Source: Amaurobius ferox (Eukaryota; Arthropoda; Arachnida; Araneae; Amaurobiidae). Taken from it: DNA of 64,000 bases. Within the stretch, counting starts at the first letter, position 1, and each line of letters opens with the position of its first letter. The translations under genes and the position numbers were made by a program. The notes below the pieces were generated by a model, which searched no databases, had not been told where the DNA came from, and saw only the letters and a program-made list of their open reading frames with translations. Shown here one piece after another: positions 1-11,159 of the stretch. Location of the stretch: the NCBI GenBank assembly GCA_951213105.1, contig OX578146.1, forward strand, positions 115,594,387 through 115,658,386, in the 5' to 3' direction.

Positions 1-1478
1 ATATATTTACCTCAGGTGAGCCTCCTGATTGTACTATTTCTATCCAAGTTAGTATCCTGGGTGGTCGTTATATCCTCTCACTTTGCAATTGGCGCTCCAT
101 ATATACCAGAGTCCACTGAATCGGTACTAGTAGTACTGTGGTCACTTTCAATATGAGATGAGCTGCAGTATTCAGTACGTATGAGAAAGTGTGCCTGCGT
201 ACATTTGTGCGTATGACTGTATGCTTGCGTACATGTGTGTGTATGTGTGGGTATTTATATGTGCGACCAGCGAGCCTCTACCTCAGTGGCCTTCAATCCG
301 TGAAATGCTTGGGGAATGCGCTCGTTTTTGTGCGGCCTGTTGAAATATTTTTAGGAAAATGTTCTTTTATGAAAAGAAAATCACGTTTCCATACCACGAC
401 AATATTTTAAGTTTTACAAAGAAATATATTTTCTCTAAAAGCATAGTTTCATATACGACCTTTAGTAAAACCATGTATAATAGGAATTTTGAATATAAAA
501 TTTACAAATTGTTTGTACAAAATGCACAATTGGAATTCCCAAAAATCTCATAACTACATACAGTAATTTAATGCAGTAAAAGTACGCAAATATGTCATGT
601 TTTGAATGAAAAAATTGCATATTCTTGTTGTTTGGGACAACATGAAATTTATTAAGTAATCGCCTGATGTTTTAAAAATGCTGTGGGAGGGATGCCTTTC
701 ATGGTGACCCATTAACTTCATAAGCGAAATTCCAGGGTGTTTGGGGTCATTAAAAGTCCTTAAAACTGTTTTTAAGGGCCTTGAAAACTATTTTAAAGGA
801 CCTTCAAATTGCTTATATATGTATCAAAATGTTTCAAAAGTGCGCATTTGCTTTATAGTCACAACAATTCTGAAGTAGGAAAATTTGTTATCCTTACAAG
901 AAAGATGATCAGATTACCATACGAAAAATGGATCAAGGTGTTTTCCATCTTCATTTTCTTGTTTCCTCCAGCGTCTTACACTGTCCTGGTAGGGACATAA
1001 CTTCGATATCCTATTAATAAATTACTGCAGAATCCATTATTAGAGTGTACTAGAAAAATCGCAGAACCCTTTTGTGTAATATTTATTTCACTCTAGTCTG
1101 TAAATGTATCCATAGTATCTTCTGATCAGAAGGAATTCCTTCGGTTTTTATGATTAATTTGTAAAGTCACTATACTCATTAAAAGCTCCCCTCTTTTTGT
1201 GATCATTTTCATAGAATACCATCAAAAGTCTGGCAAATATTCTCAAATCGGCAAGATATAAAATACATTAATTTTGCCTCAAATTTAATGACATTCTTAT
1301 GAGTGATGGTAAACATTTTTATAAGCATCCCTCGAGATTTCTGATGTTGTGTTGAAGTCAAATGATAAAATAATATGTGAGGTTTGATAAAACTTCATAA
1401 TGCATTAAAACTACTTTTTCAGAATACTTAAATGTTTTCTGTAATCTTTAAAAGATGCCTACAAAGTATTTAGATTCT
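1..1478. other. AT-rich sequence, no gene seen
   Basis: Short open frames only, none with recognisable motifs or a plausible exon with splice sites. A TG-rich patch lies near 200-260. Nothing else is supported here. Confidence 0.6.
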
Positions 1479-1785
1479 TTCAGTAAAAAGTGTTGTTCAA
1501 ACCCAGACCGTCCGACCTACCAGAAAGGTGTAAGGTAACTGTTTGGATGGTCGGAAAGTGCCACCCAATTTAGACCGGAACCCAGTGGGGAACGCATCCA
1601 CAGGGACCGTACCCTCCTTCCCCTTCCACCAACCTCTCGGAAGGACTTACGGACCCACATGTTTAACGTGATCGTACTCCGCGTGAACACGGCGGCAGTT
1701 TTGGTAGTGGCTGGAATCGAACCCGGGCCAGCAAAGTACAACTCCAGCGCGCTAACCACAGGGCTACCGCGCCCCTTCAGTAAAA
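1479..1785 (-). mobile_element. tRNA-derived SINE, near full length, with target site duplication
   Basis: Read on the minus strand, the element (1489-1775) begins with a tRNA-like head containing an A box (TAGCCCTGTGGTTAGCG) and a B box (GGTTCGATTCC), the internal RNA polymerase III promoter of tRNA-derived SINEs. A body follows that is shared with the copies near 43.2, 49.1 and 53.8 kb, then a CAA-rich tail. It is flanked by the 10-bp direct repeat TTCAGTAAAA (1479-1488 and 1776-1785), the target site duplication expected from LINE-mediated retroposition. The open frames that cross it are by-products of the repeat and not genes. The family name is unknown to me. Confidence 0.9.
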
Positions 1786-2033
1786 GATGTGAAAAAACCC
1801 TTAACTATGTCATGCTTAAATCACATGTTCGAATAAAACACACGTGCTACTTGTAAAAACTTCTCACACGCACTTGTTAAAAATATCTGAACAGAGAAAT
1901 TATTATCAGACTTCTAAATCTAGATTCCCTATCAGCATACAAACTGCAGTGCTTTTTCGACACTTTTGTTTCTTGAGTGAAAATGTACCTCCAGATTTTC
2001 AAGCTCGGATGAATCATTAGGTACAGGGCACCG

Positions 2034-2086
2034 AATGAGACCTAATAAGACACCTAATAAGACCTAATAAGACACCTAATAAGACA
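2034..2086. repeat. short tandem repeat, CCTAATAAGA units
   Basis: A CCTAATAAGA core with an ACA/GA spacer is repeated four times in about 50 bp. It lies upstream of the hAT pseudogene; no function is evident. Confidence 0.7.
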
Positions 2087-2431
2087 TATAGGACGTACTA
2101 CAGTCCCGCACTAATGTGTACTACACTGGCACATATCCTTCTACTGCAGCTGCTGAATTTGCAATTGAAGATAACAGCAGTTACAGAAGAAATTAGAGCA
2201 ACAGACTCTCCTAACATGTCAAGGATAAATCTCCAGAGTCTGCTAATTTGGAAGAAACAGAAACAATAGTGCATGGCAGAGAAGATAGGTAAAATACGGC
2301 CGTATATGTGTTAAAATATGTGCATTATGAGAATAATAGCATAATTTCAATTGATCAAGGAGGTTGATCTTCAAAATCAGATGAAAGTGTGAAAGAATAT
2401 TGGATTGTGAAACGAAGTTAGGACTGTCAAA

Positions 2432-4095
2432 ATGTTATCTGTGAGTTCACTTTCTTCAAAAGGTACTACAAAAGTAAAAATTAAACGAGGTTTTGGCAGA
2501 AGCTTTTCTTTGTACGTCTTCATGCACTTGTTTCCTTTCAAAGTTATGAGATGGGAATTTCCATGTGCAGAAGAGGGTTTTTACGACTGGAAGAATGGCA
2601 ACATTGGACTGACTCAAAATGAAAAAAGTATCGTCTACAAGAAAACCGTAGTTACCTTGTTAGCTCAGAAAAAGGGTGAGCGTGTTGATTCTGAACTTGT
2701 AAATCAGATACAAAATGATCAACAGTACTTGCAAAAAGTACTTATGCTGAAGTAAAAGTTGGATATTTTTAGCAGAATAAGGTATTTTTTTCCATGGAAG
2801 TGACCTTCTCAAGATTGTAATTACATTGAACTATCGAAGCTATTGGTCCAGTTTGGCCTTTTCGTATCCGAGTAGAGAAATACTCACGGGAATAAAGAAA
2901 ATGGTTACGCTTCCTATCTAGCCAAATATGTGTGCGGAAAGTTTATCAATCTGACTGGGGCCAATATGTTTGAATAAGTATGGTACAAGTTTCATTCAAT
3001 CTCATTGGATTTAATACCAGATTCAGCAAACGTTGACTAACTTACTTTGATTGTGCGAAATGTTTCAGCTTCTGAGTCTATTGAAAGTCGTAAAAATTTT
3101 AGAAATTCTTGTCGATAGCTATAGGACTTTTTATAAAAATAAAGTAGGATTCACATAAAATCTGTTAGTATAATGCAAAAAACATTAGTGGAAAATACAA
3201 TCGGCTTCAAGATATCGTCAAGAAGAAGTGCCAGTTTGCTGAGTACATTTTCTGTTTTGTGCATTTTCTGCATTTTGTCGGAAAATGTGCGGCCAATTGC
3301 CCAAAAAACGTCCGATTTCTCGATTTCAATAAAGTTATTTTCTGCTTCCACTCATCGATGGAGACGCTTCATAAATGAATCGACAAGTTGTAAATATCGC
3401 CTTCCTCCGTCTAAAAGATTATCTGATAATATATGGCTGGTTTAAGAAAATGTGACTTCGACCCTCAATAACGGCTATTCTGTATTCATAAATAGTTTGG
3501 AAGACGTTTTCGAGGATACTCATGTTAAGGCTAAGTGCATGCAACAGGCTTGAAGACTTTGGATATCGATCAAAATATTGCATGGAAAGTGGATACAGGA
3601 ATTAAGGTCGTACTGTGGGATCTGAATCTACAGAGATTTCAGGTAACTAATGCACTATTGCAGTCGTCATTGCTAGCCCCGAATTATATTTGTGTGCTAT
3701 ATGAACCTTTGCATAGATATGCCCCCTTATAGTTCTCCGACCAACCTTCTTTGTTATTAAAGATAAAGTTTTCACTAATCGTCATCAGTACCAAGAGGTA
3801 GTTTGATGGCAACTAAAAACGAAATAGACAGTCTGATCATTGCCACTGATCTGCCTCAGATAACTGCAGCATAAAATCTATGTAGCTATCTGAAACATTC
3901 AAAATTGGAAAATTTTCGGTTATTATTGACAGTCTGCTTCCTGCTGTATTAAAGAGACAGATGGCAAACATGAAGTTGAAGGATACATTTGAGTTTCATC
4001 GACATATGTCAACACTTATCCCAGAACTAATCAGAGCACGTGCGCAAAAATGGATTCAAGCAAACCTCGAAGATGTTGAAAACGAGTTCAAAGAG
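2432..4095 (+). pseudogene. degenerate hAT-type transposase, ZMYM1-like
   Basis: Successive open fragments in shifting frames read like the ZMYM1-like (zinc finger MYM-type 1) hAT transposases common in arthropod genomes. In order: a DWKN...RVDSELVNQ segment (about 2590-2720); FINLTG followed by SISLDLIPDSANVDQLT-like residues (2940-3050); LFSASTHRWRRF with SCKYRLPPSKRLSDNIW (3330-3440); YSVFINSLEDVFEDTHVKAK (3475-3535); VLWDLNLQRFQVTNALLQS (3610-3670); and a final segment with FEFHRHMSTLIPEL (3990-4030). These follow the family order, with the block around the catalytic region after the first third missing or unreadable. Frameshifts and stops occur throughout, so it cannot encode a working enzyme. 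No terminal inverted repeats were found. Family assignment is from motif memory; strong on order, weaker on exact subfamily. Confidence 0.7.
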
Positions 4096-4424
4096 GTGAT
4101 AATTGGAATTTCAATTTAATTTAATTCTCGTATCAAACGCCAACCAGCTGGTTGATAATTTGCTGACGCTTTATTTTACTGAGTTATCGCATGACGTTGT
4201 TTTACTTGGTTTCCTCTTGACTCATTCTTTCCCCTGCAACCCATTTCGCATATATATGTACAGAATTTTATGTAATTCCATTTTATTCCTCTTTTGTCAT
4301 ACTAGGGAAGGTTACCTCTAAGGTAGTTTAGCAATTTCGCTCGAACGTAAGTCGTCTTTCATTACAGTTCTTAGCTTGCTCGAAGAGGAAAACCAAAGGG
4401 TTTTCAAGACGATCATCTCTTTTT

Positions 4425-5259
4425 ACTTTCCTTATATACATAATATATAAGAAAAGTATTGTGAAGGGGTCGAAAATTCGAATTCCAGTTTTCGACGGGA
4501 GAGCACGTTTCAAGCCACCCTGATCACGATTCGAACATTTTTGAGGTGATGTCTCTCTCTGTGTGTGTGTTTGTGTGTGTGAGTGTGAAAGTATGTGTGT
4601 GTGTGTGAAAGTATGTGTGTGTGTGTGTGTATGTGTGTGTGTGAAAGTATGTGTGTGGAGACGATATCTAGCGAACGAATCGAGCGATTTGAATGAAATT
4701 TGTACAAAAATCACAATCCATGAATACTGGAAACCTATTGTTTTAAAACACAATCGAATGTTCAGAACCCTCCTAAATTTTCGAGTGAAATTTTGAAAAA
4801 TCATCAAAAAATCAAAACCTTTAATAAAGTTACGCAAATAGACATTTCTTATGTAACTTTTCCTTTAGCAAGCGATTGACATAAACTTTAGAAAGCTAGC
4901 ATGAACCATTCTCGAGATATTGCACATTTTTCAAATAAATTTTTATCAAAAAAAATCCCTTAAATTAAAAAAAAAATATTAACTGTTGAGAAACATGTTT
5001 ACTTTTCATATGTAATATCATGCGATAAATTTGCTGACATCATTCTCACGGATCTAACTGGCGACATTTTTAAATGTTGCCAAATTAACGAAAATCTCTA
5101 TAAAAATGTCACTAAATCAATGAAAATGACGACTAATTGAAGAAAATTCAATATTTTGGAAATAATATAAGTATCTACTATAAGAATAATTTTTTTTAAC
5201 TGTGAAAGTAGTAAATCCATTGAATTATATAAGGAAAGTCATGTGGTGCCCATATCAGA
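4425..5259 (+). mobile_element. element H copy (non-autonomous, hairpin-ended repeat)
   Basis: First copy of the most abundant repeat in the window. In this orientation it starts ACTTTCCTTATATAC with an imperfect palindrome (CTTTCCTTATA / TATAAGAAAAG), runs through a GTGT microsatellite and conserved blocks (CTCGAGATATTGCACA; TTGCCAAATTAACGAAAAT), and ends near GCATTATATAAGGAAAGTC followed by ATGTGGTGCCCATATCAGA. It is flanked on the left by TTTTT. It has no coding capacity; the long CA/GT frames are microsatellite artefacts. Confidence 0.85.
4555..4655. repeat. GT microsatellite inside element H
   Basis: Interrupted (GT)n with GAAAGTAT insertions. The same internal position carries a CA/GT tract in most other H copies, so the microsatellite is part of the element rather than a chance neighbour. 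Confidence 0.85.
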
Positions 5260-5761
5260 TATATATTTTTTTTTTTAACTTTAGTTGCCTATCAAATTAC
5301 GCTGCGCTTTATTTTATTAATTTGCTAATGCGTGAAGTCACTTTATTTATGAAAAACTAATACTTTGGACTCTCTAAGACAAGGCACCTAACATTCTTAA
5401 AAAATTAAGTTCCATCTCCTTCTGATAAGTTTTATTTTGTTTAACAATGTATGGCTCTGAGCTTCGAAATTAGTCGTCTTAATCAAAAATTGAAAAAAAT
5501 TGATTTCTAGTGAACGATAATATAAATATGCTAATTTGCAGCTTTTTATATCAGCGGGGGGGGGGTCTTCTGAAGGGTCTAGAGAGACATTTTAATCCGC
5601 CCCTCCCCATTTTCTCCCACCTCGGGACGGAGAATTGAAAATCTGGCTTTGTTAGGTTTTGCCTTGTGATTGACACTGCAAGTGTGAAAATATTTAGCCT
5701 TGTAGTTCATCAGGAGTCTTATGGAGGTGCAAAGTTCGCTTCAACATTAAGAACTCGCAAT
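5260..5761. other. no gene seen
   Basis: AT-rich, with a G10 run at about 5557-5566. Nothing else stands out. Confidence 0.5.
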
Positions 5762-5990
5762 TCCTTCCCAGTAGCCTAGCGGTAGAGAATCTACTGGTCA
5801 GCTTATCCGTGATTCGATTTCTGGTAAGGGCAGCAAGGTTCTTTACGATTACGCCTGAATAAAGCAACCCTGTTGTAATGGTGTTCCGGTGTGTATTATT
5901 GTTCCGAAGCTAACTCCAAATTTGGACTTAACCTTGATGTTTCGCACTCGTGTAGGTCTCCGGATTGCCCCCAGTTTTGCTAGGAGTGTA
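5762..5990 (+). mobile_element. tRNA-like SINE head, second family
   Basis: A tRNA-like stretch starts near 5767 with an A-box-like TAGCCTAGCGGTAGAG and a B-box-like GATTCGATTTC about 45 bases later, then GGCAGCAAGGTTCTTTAC. A related, more diverged arrangement (GTAGAGC ... AATTCAATCTC ... AGCAGCAAGGTTGTTTAC) occurs near 8070-8150. The cloverleaf is incomplete, so this is a SINE head and not a tRNA gene. Element ends were not defined. Confidence 0.5.
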
Positions 5991-5994
5991 CAGA

Positions 5995-7384
5995 ATTCCA
6001 GAAACTACATTGACTACCGCTAATCGGTTCTCTTGGTGTTTTGAAGCTGGAACTGGTATTCGTCGCCTTGGTTAATTGGATCTTTTCAGTTTTGTTTTTC
6101 TCTTTGGAGGGGGGTCTGGTTTTGGCATTCTTCTGTATTTTTATCCTTCCGTAGCCCTTTGCTGATAAGTACTGGTTGGATCCTTGTTATAGCCATCTTG
6201 TAATCCTGGGTTATTGGTGATTTATGGAAAAAGTATATGCTTGTCTTCTTGGAATTTTGTATTTATGAGGTTTATTGTGTTATTCTGTGGATTAGAACGG
6301 TTATGTGTTAAAATGTATTTTGTGATTTGGTATCCCTATTTTGTTGGTGATTTTATTTATAATAAGTATTCCATAGGATTTAACAAGTTCCTTTCTAATG
6401 TTAATGGGTTCTGTGTGGACTAAAATTGTAATTAGGGATTTGGATTTACATAGTTGTAGATATATTTGATTGTTTGTGATTTTAAGGTTATTTTGTTTTT
6501 ATCTATGTGATGGTTTTTTGTGAAAACCTTGTTAAAAGCGTTGTTTTTCGATCTTGGGCGGATTATTGGTTTTAGTTATGATTTAGGGGAGGATACCACC
6601 CTTTTGTTGTTTTTCTGGTTGGCCTTGCTTCTGCTTTTTGATTGTATTTGAGGTTGTTGATTTTGTGTTTTTGGTAATTTGGCGGTTTCTAAAATTCTTC
6701 AGTTTGAGAAATTTGGGAGGTTTTGTTTAATTTATTTGGTCCTTGGTGTCTTTGGATTTGGGGTATTATAGGCGACCGTGGACGTTTGTTCGGTTGTTGC
6801 TTTTCGCCGTTTTTGTTTCCCTGAGTAGTAGTTTTTATAGAATTAGAAGTACAGTTAAAGCTTTAGGGTTTAGTTCTGTTTGATGTATTTAATGGATTTA
6901 GGATTGTCCTTGTGGTGATTTTCGTAATTTGGTTGGTTTGTGTTATTTTGGTTTTCTGCTTCCTCGGAGCTTCTTGCTGTTTGTTTAAGGTGGGAAAACT
7001 GTGGGGATTTTGCGAACGGACTTCGTATCGCCCTCGGTCCCCGGTAAAATGGTTTCTGGGTTTTTGTTTCTTGGACCAGGTTTTTGCTTTTTGCTTTTGG
7101 TTATTCGATCTCACGCTTTATGGAGGTGTCATTCTTTAATTTACTTTAATTAATTTTAGATATTTGTATATGTTCATTAAATTATGGATCTTTGTTTTGG
7201 AGATATCATTGCGGTGTTAGACGAGCGGCACCTGTTAAAATGTACGTTTAGAATTTGTATCTTCTTTGAAGGTTTATTATTGTGTTTTGTATCTTGTTTG
7301 TAAATAATATAATAAGTATATATAATTTTTACCTGCTTAATGTAGCAGAGGTTCATGTGCCTAATGTAACTGCCTTGGCCGACC
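5995..7384 (-). other. C-poor, T/G-rich tract; possible degenerate retroelement on the minus strand
   Basis: For about 1.3 kb the plus strand is dominated by T and G with very few C. Read on the minus strand it is A/C-rich, with broken frames rich in N, K, Q, P and T, for example minus frame 7114-6863 with low-complexity Asn/Lys/Gln/Thr. Such composition can mark the first ORF of a retrotransposon, but no zinc knuckle, endonuclease or RT motif was seen, so the nature remains open. Confidence 0.3.
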
Positions 7385-7790
7385 GCTTTGTTGAGAAAAA
7401 ATAAATATTCTGTGGGTGGTGGGCGTCGCCGCTCTGACAGTGGCGCGTGTTGCCTGGTTGGTCCCTTTGCCGGCGGGTCCCTAGTTTTCTGGTGGGGGTT
7501 TCAGTCGCCTCCGTCAGCGTCCCTCTCCGGGACTGGCAGCGTCTGGCCTCGCTCGGCAGGGTGTTGGTCTGTTGTCCCCTTGGTGTCCCGGGTTGTGCGC
7601 TCATTGCATGGTGGAGTCGGCGGCTTTCTCTGTCCGGTGGGGTGGGTTGACCCCTTGTCCGAGTTTGTGTTGGGGATCGTCCTTTTCCCGGCCGTGCATC
7701 CAAACCCTTCAAGCCCTTTCTGGCAAGAGGTACGGTCTCGGCCGCGGAACCCTGTACGTTAGTGTAAAATGTCGGAGGTCTGAAAGTGAC
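7385..7790. other. GC-rich, CpG-rich island
   Basis: About 400 bp of high GC sequence stand out sharply from the AT-rich surroundings. Both strands stay open by chance because GC-rich DNA has few stop codons (plus 7388-7762, minus 7712-7353); the predicted products are Pro/Arg/Gly-rich without motifs. It adjoins the C-poor tract, so it may be the 5' region of a minus-strand retroelement, or an old CpG-rich repeat. Confidence 0.4.
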
Positions 7791-7875
7791 TATAATATGA
7801 CTAGCACGGATTCAGTGGACTCGGGGATATTAAGCACCGATTTCAAATCGGGAGGACAACAACCATGTAGGAAGC

Positions 7876-7936
7876 TAACTTGGAGAATAAAAATAGCATC
7901 AGGAAGATAACTTGGAGAATAAAAATAGCATCAGGA
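7876..7936. repeat. two-copy 32-bp direct repeat
   Basis: The unit starting TAACTTGGAGAATAAAAATA occurs twice in tandem (from 7876 and from 7908) with no mismatch over 29 bases, a recent local duplication. Confidence 0.85.
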
Positions 7937-8054
7937 CGCCAAATTAAGGTAAAAATAGCAGTATGTGGTCAGTCAGATTATCAGTTGACGCCAATCTGAC
8001 ATTAAAGGGTGGAGTGCGCCCAGTTCACTTCGACAATAAGATCTTGCAATTCCG

Positions 8055-8170
8055 TCAAAGTAACTCAACTGTAGAGCATCAACTGACCAGTTCAAAGATC
8101 CGTAATTCAATCTCCGGTTGTAGCAGCAAGGTTGTTTACTGAGGTTGAAATAAGGTAGACAATTACCATA
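8055..8170 (+). mobile_element. diverged tRNA-like SINE head
   Basis: GTAACTCAACTGTAGAGC (A-box-like) and AATTCAATCTC (B-box-like), then AGCAGCAAGGTTGTTTAC, paralleling the repeat at 5762-5990. Ends not defined. Confidence 0.4.
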
Positions 8171-8189
8171 TAGAGTAGTTATCCTTCAC

Positions 8190-9730
8190 CTAAAATGGAA
8201 ATATCTAATTTTGATACTAACTAAAATATTAAAATGCACATTTCAGCCTTAAATTCCTTACGTTTGGTGTATTTAAATAGATTTGATGTTTTCCCATTTT
8301 AATGTATATGCAAACTAAATAACGTCTGTAAACTAAGTTCCATAATCATTAAAATTTCGTAATAAAAATAACTTCCAATGAAAATTTACTGATCACGCTA
8401 AAGCATATAAAGCATGAACTACTTGTAGAATAAATATTTTGGCTGCATAATTAATCCGCTCAATTACACAAATCGACTGTAATAATCTTTTAAGTTTATT
8501 AAAAGCGAAGACTAATTTAAAATTCAATTATGTGGATAACTACAAACATCGTTACCGTTCCCTTATATATATTTTTTTTCAGACGATTCTAAATTATTCG
8601 GTATGAAATATCTCTACTCTCATTAAAAATGTAAACTCAGTCTTAACGGCGATAGAACTCAAATTGGGGCATTGCGTCACTCCTAATTCTAAATTGGAGA
8701 TTAGAAGATTTTGAGAGAAATTAAGGAGATTAGAACCACTCTGCAACGATAAATGTAAGCTCTTGATTGTTCTTGATATCAGGAGCTTTCTATTACATCT
8801 GGGAAACTGCATTTAGTAAATTATGCAAGAGTAAAAACTTTGTGCTTTGTTTAACGTTTCATTGTTTATGATATTACTACATGTACTGCATTTATGTAAA
8901 ATTTCAACATGAATTATCTCTACCATTCTTCAAATTTATAAACATGGAATTCGAGCAATACTAAAACTTATATGGGGGGGGGGTGAAAATCTTGAAAATG
9001 TCCATAATACTTTGAGAATTTATACCTAGGTGTCGCTAGTGTTAGTAACGTCCCATTTGTTTGCATTTGATACAGGAGAAAAGTGTTGTGTTTGATATGT
9101 GCAGTTTTGAATATATTCTAATTATAGTTTTATTATAATTAATTCTGAGTTCTTTATAGTTAATTCTGAGCAGAGAGAGAGAGAAGTAGTAAAAGTGTTT
9201 TGTTTCTGGTTGTAGAACAGGGTGCAGCACATATAAAGACAAAAGTAAATTGAAATGCAAAATAAATTTGGATAATTGGGAATATTTTCTATTGAGTTTT
9301 GATAAATTATTTCTGTAAAATTAATAGTTTAAATAATCATTGTATGCTTCAATACGAAATTTTCGCCATCGAAATAGATATAATGCAATGGGACTTATCC
9401 CAGCTCCACCTCAAATATTGCTTCAAATGATTTGGCTGGTTTTCCAACAGGAATTTTCAACACTATGTATGTTTATAACCATATCTAGTAATGCAACGAG
9501 TTTTAAATCATGTACTCCTTAACAGTACTCCGTCTAGTTCGCTACTTAAACAAATTTATTTCCCTGTCACTATTTAATATAAGCGTATTTACCATAAAAT
9601 TATCGTATAAGTAATAAATAATTTAATTACTTGGCATATTTTGTAATATCTCACATAAAACATTACAGTAACACATAAATACAATTAAGCTGTTTTAGCA
9701 TTTGAGAGCATATTTTGTTGACAAAACCAA
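8190..9730. other. AT-rich sequence, no gene seen
   Basis: Only short chance frames. A G10 run lies at about 8973-8982 and a GA-rich patch near 9172-9185. Confidence 0.5.
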
Positions 9731-9734
9731 GAAC

Positions 9735-9990
9735 AAAACGGTTTTAAAAAACGAAAGGTATTTTATTTAACATCCTAAAAGACGTACAAAAATTGTTAAA
9801 AACAGCCAGAGAGCTTTCGGACGTATATACGCCCTTCATCAATGGCTACATGAGAGTAAAAGCATGGAATGTTTATATAGAGAAAGACCATTTTAAAACA
9901 AATTTGCATAAAATATAAAATGATAAATGAACTGAATAAAATAATACAAGAAATATACACTGAAATTACACAATAAGTTTAAACGCTTAC
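9735..9990 (-). mobile_element. Penelope-type terminal fragment with hammerhead motif
   Basis: About 250 bp align by eye with 39775-40000: shared blocks include the region around GCTTTCGG, CCCTTCA, GTGGCTA-like and GAGTAAAA/GTGGAATG. Hammerhead ribozymes are known in the terminal repeats of Penelope-like elements. Here the fragment directly adjoins the broken 3' end of the mariner-like transposase at about 10035. Confidence 0.6.
9804..9847 (-). ncRNA. decayed type I hammerhead ribozyme (Penelope-type)
   Basis: On the minus strand the 44 nt parse as stem I AGCCA, core TTGATGA (expected CUGAUGA), a 17-nt stem-loop II (A then GGGCGTATATACGTCC, self-complementary), GAAA, a six-base minimal stem III/cleavage segment GCTCTC, and the closing stem I strand TGGCT. 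Everything matches the minimal type I form except C3, which is T; that change is expected to abolish cleavage. It is a relic. Confidence 0.65.
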
Positions 9991-10034
9991 GAATTTTCAA
10001 CATTACAAGAAAAGAACTAATACAAATTATAGGA

Positions 10035-10921
10035 AAACACTTAGTCTTTGACATAGCCTCAGAAAAAGAAATCATGAGGGGTTAAATCTGGCGATCGAGG
10101 TGGTCAATGGACCTCCAATCCATCGGACTCTCGTCCAATCCATCGGCCAGGAAACTCTTCATTCAAATTGCCTCTTTCAATTTTCCCGAGCATGTAGGTG
10201 CACCATCCTGCTGCCAAAAAATGCTAGGATGCAAATGACAAACTTGAGGGCAGCGAAAAGTTGCACCATATCCAGGTAAACGTCTTTTGTGACTGTAGTC
10301 TCGGCGAAAAAGAATGGGCCAACTACACGATCAGATATTAAGCCGCAACAGGCGTTAAATTTGGGGCTATCGCGGATCTTTTTAATAACCTGATACGGGT
10401 TTTCAGATCCCCATATTCTCCTGTTATGCCTGTTGACCTCTCTAGTCAAATGAAAAGTTGCTTCGTCTGTAAAGAGAACAGGGCGTAAGAATTCATCATG
10501 TGATTCCATGCGATCAAGCATCTCAATAGCAAAGTTCAAACGGCGCGGCTTGTCATTCGCTGTAAAGCTTGCAGTAGCTGCACTTTGTATGCTGGAAACT
10601 TCAATCTTTTATGCTGAATTCGATGCATTGTTGTAAGTGGAATATCTAATTGCCGTGATGAATTCCTCATTGATGTTGTCGGACGGGAAATAAATGTTTA
10701 TCGGACACGTGCAACATTTTGTTCGGATGTGCTTGGCCGGCCACTTCTTTCTCGATCCCAAACGCTTCCAGTTTCTAAAAATTTTCTATGCTAATCCAAA
10801 ATGCTGTTTCGAGATGGAGGGTTTTTTTATACTTGGCACGAAACTTCTTTTGAACTGTAATGATGGATTTAGCTTCAGAGTACCAACCTACGTAATGAGT
10901 TTTTTCAGTGGGAGGTGTCAT
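10035..10921 (-). pseudogene. broken DDD transposase (mariner-like / DUF4817-type)
   Basis: The start codon is placed at 10921, giving MTPPTEKTHYVGWYSEAKSI, typical of this group's N terminus. Then follow QKKFRAKYKK, an ETGSVWDRERSGRPSTSE linker, an HTH part (SMRNSSRQLDIPLTTMHRI) and NDKPRRLNFAIEMLD. The catalytic domain has the first Asp in LFTDEATFH, then NRHNRRIWGSENPYQV and VVGPFFF, the second Asp in WQQDGAPTC, and the third in PPRSPDLTPHDFFF, so a D-D-D type triad. Several frameshifts and at least two TGA stops at expected Trp positions make it non-functional. Reading stops after GYVKD. Confidence 0.85.
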
Positions 10922-11157
10922 TTCTTATTTCTCAGTGACAGTGTCAAAACGAATCTGAAATAAAAAAAACACATATATACAAACATTTGAACAAGTAGCG
11001 CCATCTATGGGCAAAATTTGAAAGTAAATTTTATATTTGCTTAACCAAAACTTTTCAACGTGAAAAGCATTTTAGTCCAAACCTCACTATCGTACGGCAA
11101 TTACTTGGGTTCATATTCTATTTTGAAATGTGTCAAGGACTTTTGTATCACCCTGTA
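10035..11157 (-). mobile_element. truncated mariner/IS630-like DNA transposon
   Basis: The right end shows a TA followed on the minus strand by CAGGGTGATACAAAAGTCC, the type of terminus (CAGGGTG...AAAAGTCCTTGACA) found in this transposon group. A non-coding leader of about 235 bp follows, then the transposase pseudogene. The left end is missing: after the third catalytic region the sequence runs into the Penelope-type fragment, so the copy is 3'-truncated. Confidence 0.65.
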
Positions 11158-11159
11158 TT

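Noticed and set aside
4328..4837. 169-residue open frame on the minus strand (and overlapping GT/CA frames)
   Set aside because: It runs through the GT microsatellite of element H; the THTHTH and CVCVCV repeats are microsatellite translations without any domain.
5560..5600. Third hammerhead candidate (CTGAAGGGTCTAGAG)
   Set aside because: No GAAA segment and no closing stem I follow, so only a chance match to the core start.
7388..7762. 124-residue frame and overlapping minus frame in a GC-rich island
   Set aside because: Both strands are open over the same GC-rich DNA, as expected from few stop codons; residues are Gly/Pro/Arg/Ser-rich with no motif.
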